Below are positions 34,385-42,408 of a stretch of DNA of 64,000 nt, in pieces. The translations under genes were made by a program, and so were the position numbers. The first letter of the stretch is position 1. Each line of letters begins with the position of its first letter. The notes beneath the pieces were generated by a model. The model was not told the origin of the DNA, did no database searches, and saw only the letters and a list, made by a program, of their open reading frames with translations. The DNA comes from Sulfurimonas sp. (GTDB lineage Bacteria > Campylobacterota > Campylobacteria > Campylobacterales > Sulfurimonadaceae), in NCBI GenBank assembly GCA_028044295.1, contig JAOFSE010000002.1:62001-126000 (forward strand). The letters are read 5' to 3'.

Positions 34385-34822
34385 ATGAAAAGAGCTGGTT
34401 TTACTATGATCGAATTGATCTTTGTTATCGTTATTTTAGGTATTTTAAGTGCTGTTGCACTTCCAAAATTTATTGGTGTTGCTGAACAAGCAGAAGCTGG
34501 AAAGTGTAAAGCATTTATTGGTACTTTAAATAGAACTGTTGGTCCTTCTTTGTGGTCTGATTCAGTACTCAATGGATCAGGTGCAACTAGAGGTACTATA
34601 ACAGGAGCTGCCAATCCTACAGCGGCACAAATACAGACTGCAATTTTAGGGCAGGTCGATGAAATTCCTGCAGAGTGTTTAAACCCTGTTAGTTCTTCTG
34701 CTTCTGGTGACGAGTTTGGTGAATATCAAACATTTACATTTGGTGATGGAACTTATGATTCTAACTTTACTGATGGTAATTCAACTAATTCTCCTAGATG
34801 GACATGGGCTAAAACTAACTAG
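34385..34822 (+). CDS. Type IV prepilin/pseudopilin-like protein
   Basis: A 145-aa protein with a class III signal: MKRAG, cut before FTMIELIFVIVILGIL, with Glu5 of the mature chain, then LPKFIGVAEQAEA. The rest is Gly/Thr/Asn-rich and holds two Cys residues (in GKCKAF and AECLNP) that could form a disulfide. It has a strong AAGGAG ribosome site. Such proteins build short pili or secretion and DNA-uptake pseudopili. No assembly genes lie near. Confidence 0.82.
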   Translation: MKRAGFTMIELIFVIVILGILSAVALPKFIGVAEQAEAGKCKAFIGTLNRTVGPSLWSDSVLNGSGATRGTITGAANPTAAQIQTAILGQVDEIPAECLNPVSSSASGDEFGEYQTFTFGDGTYDSNFTDGNSTNSPRWTWAKTN

Positions 34823-34842
34823 AGTTTAATATTTAACTTAAT

Positions 34843-34861
34843 TCCCAAGTTTAACTTGGGA
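34843..34861 (+). terminator. Hairpin between the two prepilin genes
   Basis: TCCCAAG (34843-34849), loop TTTAA, CTTGGGA (34855-34861). The tail is AT-rich but not a T run. It separates the two pilin genes, which also lie 114 nt apart. Confidence 0.55.
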
Positions 34862-34936
34862 TATAAGTATATTGAAATAAATAATAATCTTTAAATTGTC
34901 GTTGGATAGTTTAAAAATTATTATTCAAGGTCCCTC

Positions 34937-35362
34937 ATGAAATCATCAAACGCGTTTACTATGATAGAATTAATTTTTGTAATTATTATACTAGGGATTT
35001 TAGCGAGTGTAGCTCTCCCTAAGTTTGCAGGAGTTAGAAATCAAGCTGATATAGCAAATGCAAAAGCACAGGTAGCAACTATTCAGACAGCCATCGTAAA
35101 TAAAAGGCAAAGAAAACTTATATTAGGTGTTACTGAATGGATAGTTCCTGGAGATGAAGCTGGCGAGATGAATGAAGGTGGCTTATTTAAAGGTGTGCTA
35201 ACTCAGGCTTTAAATAATGAAAATTCAGTTGGTAATTGGTATACAGCTGATCCTGATAACGGTATATATACATTTATACTTTCTGATGAAGTAGTTACTT
35301 TTACATACGAAGATACTAATGGTACATTTCAATGTACAAATAATTGTACAAAATTTGATTAA
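34937..35362 (+). CDS. Type IV prepilin-like protein with Ala before the cleavage site
   Basis: A 141-aa paralogue of the preceding gene in its N-terminal 30 residues: MKSSNA, then FTMIELIFVIIILGILASVALPKF. The residue before the expected cut is Ala rather than the usual Gly, which may slow prepilin-peptidase processing. The mature part ends FQCTNNCTKFD, with a terminal Cys pair like the D-region of pilins. It is followed after 11 nt by priA. Confidence 0.8.
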   Translation: MKSSNAFTMIELIFVIIILGILASVALPKFAGVRNQADIANAKAQVATIQTAIVNKRQRKLILGVTEWIVPGDEAGEMNEGGLFKGVLTQALNNENSVGNWYTADPDNGIYTFILSDEVVTFTYEDTNGTFQCTNNCTKFD

Positions 35363-35373
35363 TTAAAAAATAT

Positions 35374-37215
35374 TTGAACTACTACACTATCTCTCTTTTA
35401 GGCTCTCCCTTAGGTGAGTTTACATACCAATACTCACAACAAATCAAGTTAAATACAAAAGTAAAAGTAATTCTTAGAAATAAAGAAATTCTTGGTGTTC
35501 TTACTTCTACATGTGAGAAGCCTGACTTTGATACCAGTGATATTTTAGAAGTTACAAATGAATTTTATTCAGAGAAGCAGATTGAACTAGCTAAGTTCAT
35601 AGCTACTTATTACATCTGCTCGATTGGTGAAGCCTTAGGGATAATGTTAGCTTTTCACAACGACTCTACATGTAGTGATGTGGAATATGAAAAAGAGTTA
35701 GATATAAAGCTTTCGAAAAAACAAGAGAAAGCTTTAGAGTTCTTAAAAGAGCATAAAATTTCACTTCTTTTTGGTGACACTGGTAGTGGAAAGACTGAAA
35801 TATATATGAAATATTTTCATGATGTTCTACAAGATAAAAAACGTTCTATTTTTTTAATGCCAGAGATTTCACTAACTCCACAATTTGGTGATAGACTGAA
35901 AAAACATTTTGGTGATTCAGTTGTAATGTGGCACTCAAAACTAACTCCAAAACAAAAAAGAGAAGCTTTAGAGAAAATACATAATGGTCACGCAAAGATC
36001 ATAGCAGGCCCTCGTTCTGCACTTTTTTTACCAATCAATGATTTAGGCTTAATTGTTGTTGATGAAGAACATGATGATAGTTATAAATCATCTTCTAGAC
36101 CTCGTTACAATGCCAGAGATATAGCAATATATATGGGGCAACTTCATGGTGTTAATGTAGTTCTTGGGAGTGCTACGCCATCTTTGAATTCGTTTGTTAA
36201 GTTTCCATACGTTAGGCTCAAAGGTGGACATTTTAGTTCACAAAAAGAGTTCGTGTATGAAAAATCTGCTGAGAGTCTAACACCACTGATATATGATGCA
36301 CTAAAACAGACTTTAAAAGCAAAGGAACAATCTATTGTTTTTTTACCAACTAGGGCAAATTTCAAGTACCTTATTTGTCAGGATTGTGGACATACATATG
36401 AATGCGCATTTTGTAGTGTTGGAATGAGTATACATCAAAAATCTCGTGCTCTGAAGTGTCACTACTGCAACTTCTCTCAAGCTATTCCTCAAGTTTGTTC
36501 AGAATGTTCATCACCAAATCTTACAAGCTCACGTCTTGGAACTGCGGAAGCTGTTAAAAATATAGATGAGGAACTAAAAGATTCTAAAGTTGAACAGTTT
36601 GACCGTGATGTCATTACAACATCATCCAAACTCAAAAAAGCACTGAAAAGATTTAATGAGAGAGAAACAGATATACTTGTTGGAACTCAGATGTTAAGTA
36701 AAGGACATGATTACCATGGGGTGACTTTAGCTGTTGTTCTTGGTATGGATAATATACTCAACATGAGTGATTATCGTTCAAGAGAAAAAGCTTTATCTTC
36801 ACTTATCCAAGTTTCCGGTAGAAGCGGAAGAAAACAGGATGCTAAGGTTCTAGTTCAGAGTTTTAATGAAGATTTTTTTAGAAACTATATTGATAACTAT
36901 GAAGAATTTTTAAACGAAGAAAAAGAGTATAGACGAGAGCTATACCCTCCATATAAAAAGCTATGTCGTATACTTTTTTCACATAAAAATGGTGCAAAAG
37001 CAATAGAGTCTATGAATGAGATGCTAGATAAACTACTTCAAGAAAAAAATATTGAAGTGGTTGGTTCTGGAAAGTGTGCCCTTGAGAGAGTTGCAAATAA
37101 GTATAGGTTTGAGATACTTTTACGTGCTGATAAGAGTACAGATATCATAAAAGCTATTTCTACATGTAAAAATCAATTAGCAGAGATCGATATGGACCCT
37201 ATTGATTTTGGCTAA
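35374..37215 (+). CDS. priA: Primosomal replication restart helicase PriA
   Basis: A 613-aa superfamily 2 DNA helicase that reloads DnaB at stalled forks. Walker A is LFGDTGSGKTEIY, Walker B VVDEEHDDSY, followed by the zinc-binding insert with CQDCGHTYECAFC and CHYCNFSQAIPQVCSEC (eight Cys) and later helicase motifs GTQMLSKGHDYHGV and QVSGRSGR. It begins with TTG, and no strong ribosome site is visible, so the start is moderately sure. The N-terminal DNA-binding domain is shorter than in E. coli PriA (732 aa). Confidence 0.94.
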   Translation: MNYYTISLLGSPLGEFTYQYSQQIKLNTKVKVILRNKEILGVLTSTCEKPDFDTSDILEVTNEFYSEKQIELAKFIATYYICSIGEALGIMLAFHNDSTCSDVEYEKELDIKLSKKQEKALEFLKEHKISLLFGDTGSGKTEIYMKYFHDVLQDKKRSIFLMPEISLTPQFGDRLKKHFGDSVVMWHSKLTPKQKREALEKIHNGHAKIIAGPRSALFLPINDLGLIVVDEEHDDSYKSSSRPRYNARDIAIYMGQLHGVNVVLGSATPSLNSFVKFPYVRLKGGHFSSQKEFVYEKSAESLTPLIYDALKQTLKAKEQSIVFLPTRANFKYLICQDCGHTYECAFCSVGMSIHQKSRALKCHYCNFSQAIPQVCSECSSPNLTSSRLGTAEAVKNIDEELKDSKVEQFDRDVITTSSKLKKALKRFNERETDILVGTQMLSKGHDYHGVTLAVVLGMDNILNMSDYRSREKALSSLIQVSGRSGRKQDAKVLVQSFNEDFFRNYIDNYEEFLNEEKEYRRELYPPYKKLCRILFSHKNGAKAIESMNEMLDKLLQEKNIEVVGSGKCALERVANKYRFEILLRADKSTDIIKAISTCKNQLAEIDMDPIDFG

Positions 37216-37220
37216 TTTAA

Positions 37221-37226
37221 TATAAT
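37221..37226 (+). promoter_or_regulatory. -10-like box downstream of priA
   Basis: TATAAT 73 nt before the lipoprotein ATG at 37299. It is a plausible start for the lipoprotein-caspase group, though the leader would be long. Confidence 0.35.
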
Positions 37227-37298
37227 CCAAGTATTTCATTATTTCTAAGTAGAAAATTAGTTTTTTTTGATAAACTAATTCAAAATAAAAGGCTTTCA

Positions 37299-37667
37299 AT
37301 GATAATAAAATTAACAATATGTTTTATATTAGTTTTTATAACTGGCTGTACAACTCATACAGATTATCCAGTTAAAACGAAACAAGCAATAAGAGGATAC
37401 TATGATTGCGTTGAAAAAAAGAGTTTAGATGCTGTAAAAAATAATCTTAGTAAGTTTGATACTGTTGCTACAGTAAAAGAAATTTGTAAAAATAAAAAAG
37501 CAGCTGTAATAGAAGAAATTAAAGAAGTGAGTACATCAGAAAAAGCTCTTTATGAGTACTCTTATTCTTTAGATTCATCTGAAGATTTTAATATAGAGAA
37601 AGCTTATTTTAGATCATTATGTAATTTATGGGATAGTAATGCAACTAAACCAGATGAATGCGATTAA
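37299..37667 (+). CDS. Small lipoprotein, unknown function
   Basis: A 122-aa protein with a lipoprotein signal (ICFILVFITGC, lipobox ITGC). The mature part is mostly helical with several Lys residues and four further Cys (YDCVE, EICKN, SLCNL, DECD). No family recognised. It is the first of three small lipoprotein genes before a caspase-like gene. Confidence 0.6.
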   Translation: MIIKLTICFILVFITGCTTHTDYPVKTKQAIRGYYDCVEKKSLDAVKNNLSKFDTVATVKEICKNKKAAVIEEIKEVSTSEKALYEYSYSLDSSEDFNIEKAYFRSLCNLWDSNATKPDECD

Positions 37668-37723
37668 ATTTTCTTATATTAATATAAGCTGTTTTTTTAA
37701 GTTTTATATTAGTAAGCTTTACT

Positions 37724-37729
37724 TATAAT
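37724..37729 (+). promoter_or_regulatory. -10 box for the 37761 lipoprotein
   Basis: TATAAT 31 nt before the ATG at 37761, in an AT-rich stretch without a -35 box. Confidence 0.45.
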
Positions 37730-37760
37730 TATTCCATCTTATTAGATGAAAAGGATCAAA

Positions 37761-38171
37761 ATGTATAAGTCAATTGTATCAGGAGTAGCAGTAGCTACAA
37801 TGTTAGTTATGTCAGGTTGTTCAAGTAAAGTTAGCTCTATGCCTACAATAGCTCCAGCAGAGTTAAGTGTAAAAGAAGGTACTTATAAAGTACTAGGTCA
37901 AGCACAAGGAACTGCAGAATGTAAAGTTCTACTTGGTATGTTCAATGTAGGTGAGGCATCTTGTCCAACAATATTAGACTCATATGCATCTATGCTTACA
38001 GGTATAGAAGCGCCAGGTGTGAAAAGTGCAGCAATTACTCGTGCAGTAGAGTCATATCCAACAGCTGATGCAATGGTTTCACCAAAAGTAACAATTGAGA
38101 AAACATCATTTGTGGTAATTAAAACTGCAAAAGCAGTGATAAAAGGTAAGGTTGTTGAGTACAAAGAATAG
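37761..38171 (+). CDS. Small lipoprotein, possibly TRL-like
   Basis: A 136-aa protein with lipobox MSGC after MYKSIVSGVAVATMLV. The mature chain (GTYKVLGQAQGTAECKVLLG, SAAITRAVESYPTADAMVSP) has the spacing of small beta-alpha-beta outer-membrane lipoproteins and vaguely resembles TRL-type proteins; that is a weak suggestion. The ATG at 37761 follows AAGGATCAAA; the frame could open at 37746 but the ribosome site would then be inside. A strong terminator follows. Confidence 0.62.
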   Translation: MYKSIVSGVAVATMLVMSGCSSKVSSMPTIAPAELSVKEGTYKVLGQAQGTAECKVLLGMFNVGEASCPTILDSYASMLTGIEAPGVKSAAITRAVESYPTADAMVSPKVTIEKTSFVVIKTAKAVIKGKVVEYKE

Positions 38172-38187
38172 TTTATTCTTTATACAG

Positions 38188-38216
38188 AGAGATGTAGGTA
38201 TAATATCTACATCTCT
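38188..38216 (+). terminator. Terminator after the 37761 lipoprotein
   Basis: A 10-bp stem AGAGATGTAG/CTACATCTCT around a 9-nt loop that itself contains TATAAT, then ATTTA. It may also act as a promoter for the next gene, since the TATAAT lies about 40 nt before the GTG at 38246. Confidence 0.6.
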
Positions 38217-38245
38217 ATTTACCAAGACAGTTTAAGGAATTTAAA

Positions 38246-38632
38246 GTGAAGTTGAAATTAGCAATATTTTTTGTTTTTATTTTCACAGGTTGTGCTATAG
38301 ACAAACCTATTGTAGTTGATAAAAGTAGTTATGATTTAATACCGATAAGTGCGGCAAATAGTTTTGTAATAACATTTTTATCAACTCCAAATCCAGAAAT
38401 AAAAGTTTTTTCATGCAGAGCATCAACAGGTATGCTTAATGAAACGAAATATGCAAACACTACTTTTAAAGCAGTTCAAAATTTCACACTTAGACATAGT
38501 TCTGTTTTAGAAACAAATACTGGATGTATAGTCCGTGCTGATAAATTAGAAGATATTAATAAACTTATCAAAGCATTATTGTCTCTTGGTGCAAAAGAAG
38601 ATAGCGCCTGGTCTAAATTAGATATTTTATAA
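38246..38632 (+). CDS. Small lipoprotein preceding a caspase-like gene
   Basis: A 128-aa protein starting with GTG (AAGGAATTTAAA upstream), with lipobox FTGC in LAIFFVFIFTGC. Two further Cys residues (FSCRAS and NTGCIV) could pair. No family recognised. Its stop overlaps the caspase-like ATG by one base, so they are translationally coupled and probably act together at the membrane. Confidence 0.6.
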   Translation: MKLKLAIFFVFIFTGCAIDKPIVVDKSSYDLIPISAANSFVITFLSTPNPEIKVFSCRASTGMLNETKYANTTFKAVQNFTLRHSSVLETNTGCIVRADKLEDINKLIKALLSLGAKEDSAWSKLDIL

Positions 38633-39768
38633 TGTTATTTAGATTTATTTTTTTTATATTCTTAGTAGTAAATCTTTACTCTAGTCAAAATAATAGTAGA
38701 TCATTAAAAAGTATAAACCTCTCATCTGTAAATATAAATGGAAAAAATATTGATCTTTATTCAAAGAGTTATGCATTATTAATAGGTGTTAGCAGATACA
38801 AGAACTGGCCATCAATAGAAAGTATTCCTAGTGAACTTGAAAATATCGCTACAGTTCTTCAGGAAAATGAATTTAATGTTAAAACTGTTTTAAATCCAGA
38901 TTCAAGAGAATTGAAATTTGTTTTTGAAGATTTTATAAACAAATATGGATATGATGAAAAAAATAGATTACTTGTTTATTATGCAGGGCATGGAGAAACT
39001 ATCAATGGTAAAGGCTACTTAGTCCCTACTGATGCACCTATACCTGAAAAGAATAAACTGAGAGAGTTTAAAAGAAAGTCACTCAATATGACTAGAATTT
39101 TATCTCTTAGTCGAGAAGCAGAATCTAACCATATGGTTTTTCTTTTTGATTCTTGTTTTTCTGGTACAATTTTTAAAACGCGTTCATTACCAAAAATATC
39201 AAAAAAATTAAATAAAATTGTTGCCGAACCTGTACGTTACTTTATTACTGCTGGAAGTGCAAATGAACCAGTACCTGCGAAAAGTGTATTTTCAAAACTT
39301 TTTGTTAATTCTTTAAGAGAAGGAACAGGTGATATGAATAAAGATGGTTATATCACAGGTAGGGAATTAGGTTACTATTTAAGAATGGAAGTTCCAAAAT
39401 TTACTCAACAAACACCACAGTCTGGAACAATTAATGACTATGAACTAAGTCGAGGAGATTTTATATTTGTCTTTAATTCAGACAGTAGTTCAACAGAATA
39501 TACTAAGAAGAAAGTTCAACATGCTACTCCTCATTCTCAAGGGATAAAGAGATATGTCAAAGCTGGAGCAATTAAAGAATATAATAAAGAATGGAATTAT
39601 TTAGTTGTAACTTTAGATAAGCCAATGAAAGTGAATGATACTATTTACTTGAAAGTTTCAGGTGAATATTACCCAGTTAAAATTGAAAAGATTCAGGGTC
39701 TAAAAGCTTCTGTAGTTACGTCTAATTATGATGAAAATGAAAAGTCTATATATAGGGTATCTAGATAG
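38632..39768 (+). CDS. Caspase-like (peptidase C14) protein with an EF-hand loop
   Basis: A 378-aa exported protein with a signal peptide (about 1-17). The p20-like domain begins SYALLIGVSRYKNWP at 46; the dyad is His120 in VYYAGHGE and Cys175 in LFDSCFSG. Residues 234-245 form a canonical EF-hand loop (Asp234, Asn236, Asp238, Tyr240, Thr242, Glu245: DMNKDGYITGRE), suggesting calcium control as in metacaspases. The C-terminal 80 residues form a beta-rich domain of unknown type. It is coupled to the upstream lipoprotein. Substrates are unknown; such proteins cut after Arg or Lys in other systems. Confidence 0.85.
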   Translation: MLFRFIFFIFLVVNLYSSQNNSRSLKSINLSSVNINGKNIDLYSKSYALLIGVSRYKNWPSIESIPSELENIATVLQENEFNVKTVLNPDSRELKFVFEDFINKYGYDEKNRLLVYYAGHGETINGKGYLVPTDAPIPEKNKLREFKRKSLNMTRILSLSREAESNHMVFLFDSCFSGTIFKTRSLPKISKKLNKIVAEPVRYFITAGSANEPVPAKSVFSKLFVNSLREGTGDMNKDGYITGRELGYYLRMEVPKFTQQTPQSGTINDYELSRGDFIFVFNSDSSSTEYTKKKVQHATPHSQGIKRYVKAGAIKEYNKEWNYLVVTLDKPMKVNDTIYLKVSGEYYPVKIEKIQGLKASVVTSNYDENEKSIYRVSR

Positions 39769-39769
39769 T

Positions 39770-40351
39770 TTATATTAAATCCTTCTTTTTATCCAAAAAC
39801 CAATAAATCATCATCATAACACCTGTAGTTTTTTGGTATGATTCATTAAACATAAACTCTTTTGCATCTTCAAGTGATATATATATCACTTCAATATCTT
39901 CATCATTAAGTCCACCACCATCGCTTACTTTCATGCTATCATCACAAGAAGCAAAATACATAGTTTGATGTGTTCCGGATATACCAACACTTGTATAGAA
40001 AGAGTTTACTTTTTCTAAGTTTTCTACTGGTATGTCGTAACCACACTCTTCTAATACTTCTTCTTTTGCAATCTGTGCATTTGTTGTGTTTTTATCAACT
40101 ATGCCGGCACAGAGTTCGTACATCATACCATTGGTTTTGTTTTTATTCAGTACAGTTACTCGAAGCTGTTTTACTAAAATAAAAGATTTTTTTTCACTAT
40201 GCCAAAGCAGTACAGCAACACTATCATGGCTAATAACTGCTTCCCATTTTTTTTGTACACCATCTTGAGTGTAGTTGATAAGAATAGGTTTTATAAAATT
40301 AGGATTTATGAGTTTGTCTGTTGAGTCTATTTTATTCACAAAAGCCACCAT
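39770..40351 (-). CDS. NUDIX hydrolase, nucleoside-diphosphate-sugar pyrophosphatase type
   Basis: A 193-aa hydrolase. The NUDIX box is ELCAGIVDKNTTNAQIAKEE followed by VLEECGY: the REUxEE part is KEEVLEE (Lys for Arg), and the usual first Glu is Thr. The ELCAGIVD start recalls ADP-ribose and UDP-glucose pyrophosphatases. It is encoded with the M23 peptidase on the same strand, overlapping its 3' end by 20 nt, so it is translated from inside that gene. Housecleaning of nucleotide sugars is likely. Confidence 0.82.
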   Translation of the reverse strand: MVAFVNKIDSTDKLINPNFIKPILINYTQDGVQKKWEAVISHDSVAVLLWHSEKKSFILVKQLRVTVLNKNKTNGMMYELCAGIVDKNTTNAQIAKEEVLEECGYDIPVENLEKVNSFYTSVGISGTHQTMYFASCDDSMKVSDGGGLNDEDIEVIYISLEDAKEFMFNESYQKTTGVMMMIYWFLDKKKDLI

Positions 40352-41513
40352 TGTAAAAGTAGCAAACAGTATCTAGTTTAGCAAATTTTAAATAGTCAGT
40401 TTCATTTTCAAGGTGAAGAGCTATAGTCTCATCATAGTTTTTCTTTAATTTTAAAAAGGCTTTTTTATCTTTACCTTTTAGTTTTTTTGTAGTTACTTGA
40501 ACAACTCTTAGAGGGTTTGTAGCACGGTTGTTTTTTCTAAGTTCAAAGTGTAGGTGAGGTCCAGTAGAACGTCCTGTTGTTCCTACATAACCTATTGTTT
40601 GGCCTTTCTTTACATACTTTCCACGCTTAATACCTCTACGAAAGGATTTCATATGAGCATATCTTGTTTCATAACCATCATTGTGACGAATCTTTACTAG
40701 TTTTCCATAAGCACCTAATCTTCCAGCATAGCTTATTCTTCCACTACCTGCAGCAACTATTGGTGTGCCACGGCGAGCTGCATAATCAACTCCTAAATGG
40801 GCTTTCCATCTTTTTAAAATAGGGTGAAATCTTCTTTTAGTAAAACGAGATGAGATTCTCGCGCCCTTTACAGGACGAGCTAGTAAAAAGCCTTCTACCT
40901 CATTTCCTTTTTGATCGTAGTATCTATCATCATCGTTCAGATATATATAGTGTCTTTTTTTCTTCATCTCTATCATTGCGGCTTTGAGAGTAGGCATTGA
41001 AAAAGGTTTACCTAGACGATATTTTTGATCATAAACCATTACAAGAGTATCACCTTTGCGAAGGTCGCGTTTGAAATTGAGTGAGTACTTGAAACTTGAT
41101 ACAAAAATCTCAGCTAGTTTTTTACTACCAGTCTCTCTTACAATATCTAAATATGGAGAATGTTTTATTTTTAGTGTAAATGATTCTGTTTTTGTACTAG
41201 ATATAATTGGAATAATTTCAAAATTGTACTTTTCTTTATGGTAGTAAAGATGAATTTGAAGTTCATCATTTAGAGGTATAAAAAGTTGTTTGATTTTTTT
41301 CGTATCTTTTAAAACTTGGTAGTTTATCCCTGAACGAATCTCTTGAGTGAGTAGTTGGTCATCTTTATCTAGGTTGTAAAAGAGCTGTTTAACAGGAAGG
41401 TCATTTCTTTCTAGAAACATTAAATATGTTTCACCATTAGCCCAACGAGAAGTCTCGACTTTTGAAGAGTAGAGTGATGTAAAAATAAGTAAAAGTATAA
41501 AAAATCGTATCAT
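40332..41513 (-). CDS. M23 (LytM) peptidoglycan peptidase, Csd3/Pgp3-like
   Basis: A 393-aa exported zinc endopeptidase. A signal peptide (MIRFFILLLIFTSLYS) precedes two domains of the Csd3 type, then the LytM domain with KAHLGVDYAARRGTPIVAAG (His and Asp ligands) and HMKSFRRG and STGPHLHFEL (HxH). In Helicobacter and Campylobacter relatives such enzymes trim peptidoglycan cross-links and set helical cell shape. I use the ATG at 41513 with AGG upstream; a TTG at 41552 would add 13 residues before the signal peptide. Confidence 0.87.
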   Translation of the reverse strand: MIRFFILLLIFTSLYSSKVETSRWANGETYLMFLERNDLPVKQLFYNLDKDDQLLTQEIRSGINYQVLKDTKKIKQLFIPLNDELQIHLYYHKEKYNFEIIPIISSTKTESFTLKIKHSPYLDIVRETGSKKLAEIFVSSFKYSLNFKRDLRKGDTLVMVYDQKYRLGKPFSMPTLKAAMIEMKKKRHYIYLNDDDRYYDQKGNEVEGFLLARPVKGARISSRFTKRRFHPILKRWKAHLGVDYAARRGTPIVAAGSGRISYAGRLGAYGKLVKIRHNDGYETRYAHMKSFRRGIKRGKYVKKGQTIGYVGTTGRSTGPHLHFELRKNNRATNPLRVVQVTTKKLKGKDKKAFLKLKKNYDETIALHLENETDYLKFAKLDTVCYFYNGGFCE

Positions 41514-41571
41514 TAACAAACCTAAAAATAAATAATCCCAAAACCTTATCAAAAATTGGCTTGAATTGCGA

Positions 41572-41577
41572 TATAAT
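41572..41577 (+). promoter_or_regulatory. -10 box for the PgbA-like gene
   Basis: TATAAT 28 nt before the ATG at 41606, with no -35 box. Confidence 0.5.
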
Positions 41578-41605
41578 CGCGGTATATTATTTAGAAAGTG
41601 AAAAA

Positions 41606-42406
41606 ATGAAGTATATATTTTTAGTTTTATTTATAGTGATTGACATGTTTGGCGGAGTTATTAAGTCAACTATCATAGGTGTAAATGAAGACAAAACAGA
41701 AGCTACTGTAGAAGTTGACTATGTAGATGTTGGTGTGAATGGCTTTGTAGTTCATCAAATATCTGAGGGACGTAGTCAAATTTTAAATAATGCTGTTGTA
41801 AAGAGCTTTAATCCAGACACAAAGATAGCAAAACTTCAACTCGATGAGTATGGTGCATTAGTAAACAATGCACTTCCATCTGGAAAATGGACGGTTAGTG
41901 CAGGTGATACTGTAGTACTTGCATTTGGTTACACAAGAGGACTTTTACTAGCACCTAGTGAAGAGATTTACCACAGAGTAACAAAGAGTGCTAGAGTTCA
42001 ATGGGTTCATCCAGACCTATTTGCAACACTACTTTCATTTAATGGTCATCCAACACCTCTAAGAGAAGACTTTACTAAAATGAGTATAGATAACTCGGTA
42101 GGACTTTTATATATATATCTACACAAAAAAGTTTACACTGCGGATGTTAAAAGTTTTAAAATACTAGCAATATCAGATGCGGATTTAAAACAAGACAAAG
42201 AACCAGGACTTCCTTTTTATACTAGAGTTCCAGAGATTAATGCTAATTGGTTTGGAGCTGGAAGTTGGCACCTAAGTGATTATGAACCTCATTATTATGA
42301 ACTTCTTATTGAGGCTAATCCTAAAAATATGGAGCTTTACAACAATATAAAAGCTCTTGGAGAAGATTTTGATGATTTACTTGAAGAATTTGAGATAAAG
42401 GGATAA
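41606..42406 (+). CDS. PgbA/PgbB N-terminal domain protein (plasminogen-binding family)
   Basis: A 266-aa exported protein with a signal peptide (MKYIFLVLFIVIDMFG). It aligns by eye over its length with the N-terminal domain of H. pylori PgbA/PgbB: GFVVHQISEGRSQILNNAVV, LLLAPSEEIYHRV, VGLLYIYLHKKVYTADVKSF and PFYTRVPEINA. It lacks the Lys-rich C-terminal repeat that binds plasminogen in Helicobacter, so this free-living relative shows the ancestral part only and a role in plasminogen capture is unlikely. The ATG at 41606 fits the signal peptide; glcD follows after 2 nt. Confidence 0.75.
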   Translation: MKYIFLVLFIVIDMFGGVIKSTIIGVNEDKTEATVEVDYVDVGVNGFVVHQISEGRSQILNNAVVKSFNPDTKIAKLQLDEYGALVNNALPSGKWTVSAGDTVVLAFGYTRGLLLAPSEEIYHRVTKSARVQWVHPDLFATLLSFNGHPTPLREDFTKMSIDNSVGLLYIYLHKKVYTADVKSFKILAISDADLKQDKEPGLPFYTRVPEINANWFGAGSWHLSDYEPHYYELLIEANPKNMELYNNIKALGEDFDDLLEEFEIKG

Positions 42407-42408
42407 AG

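Noticed and set aside
41556-41568. TTGG...TTGC before the PgbA-like gene as a sigma-54 promoter
   Set aside because: GG and GC are 8 nt apart rather than 10; a good TATAAT box lies just downstream.
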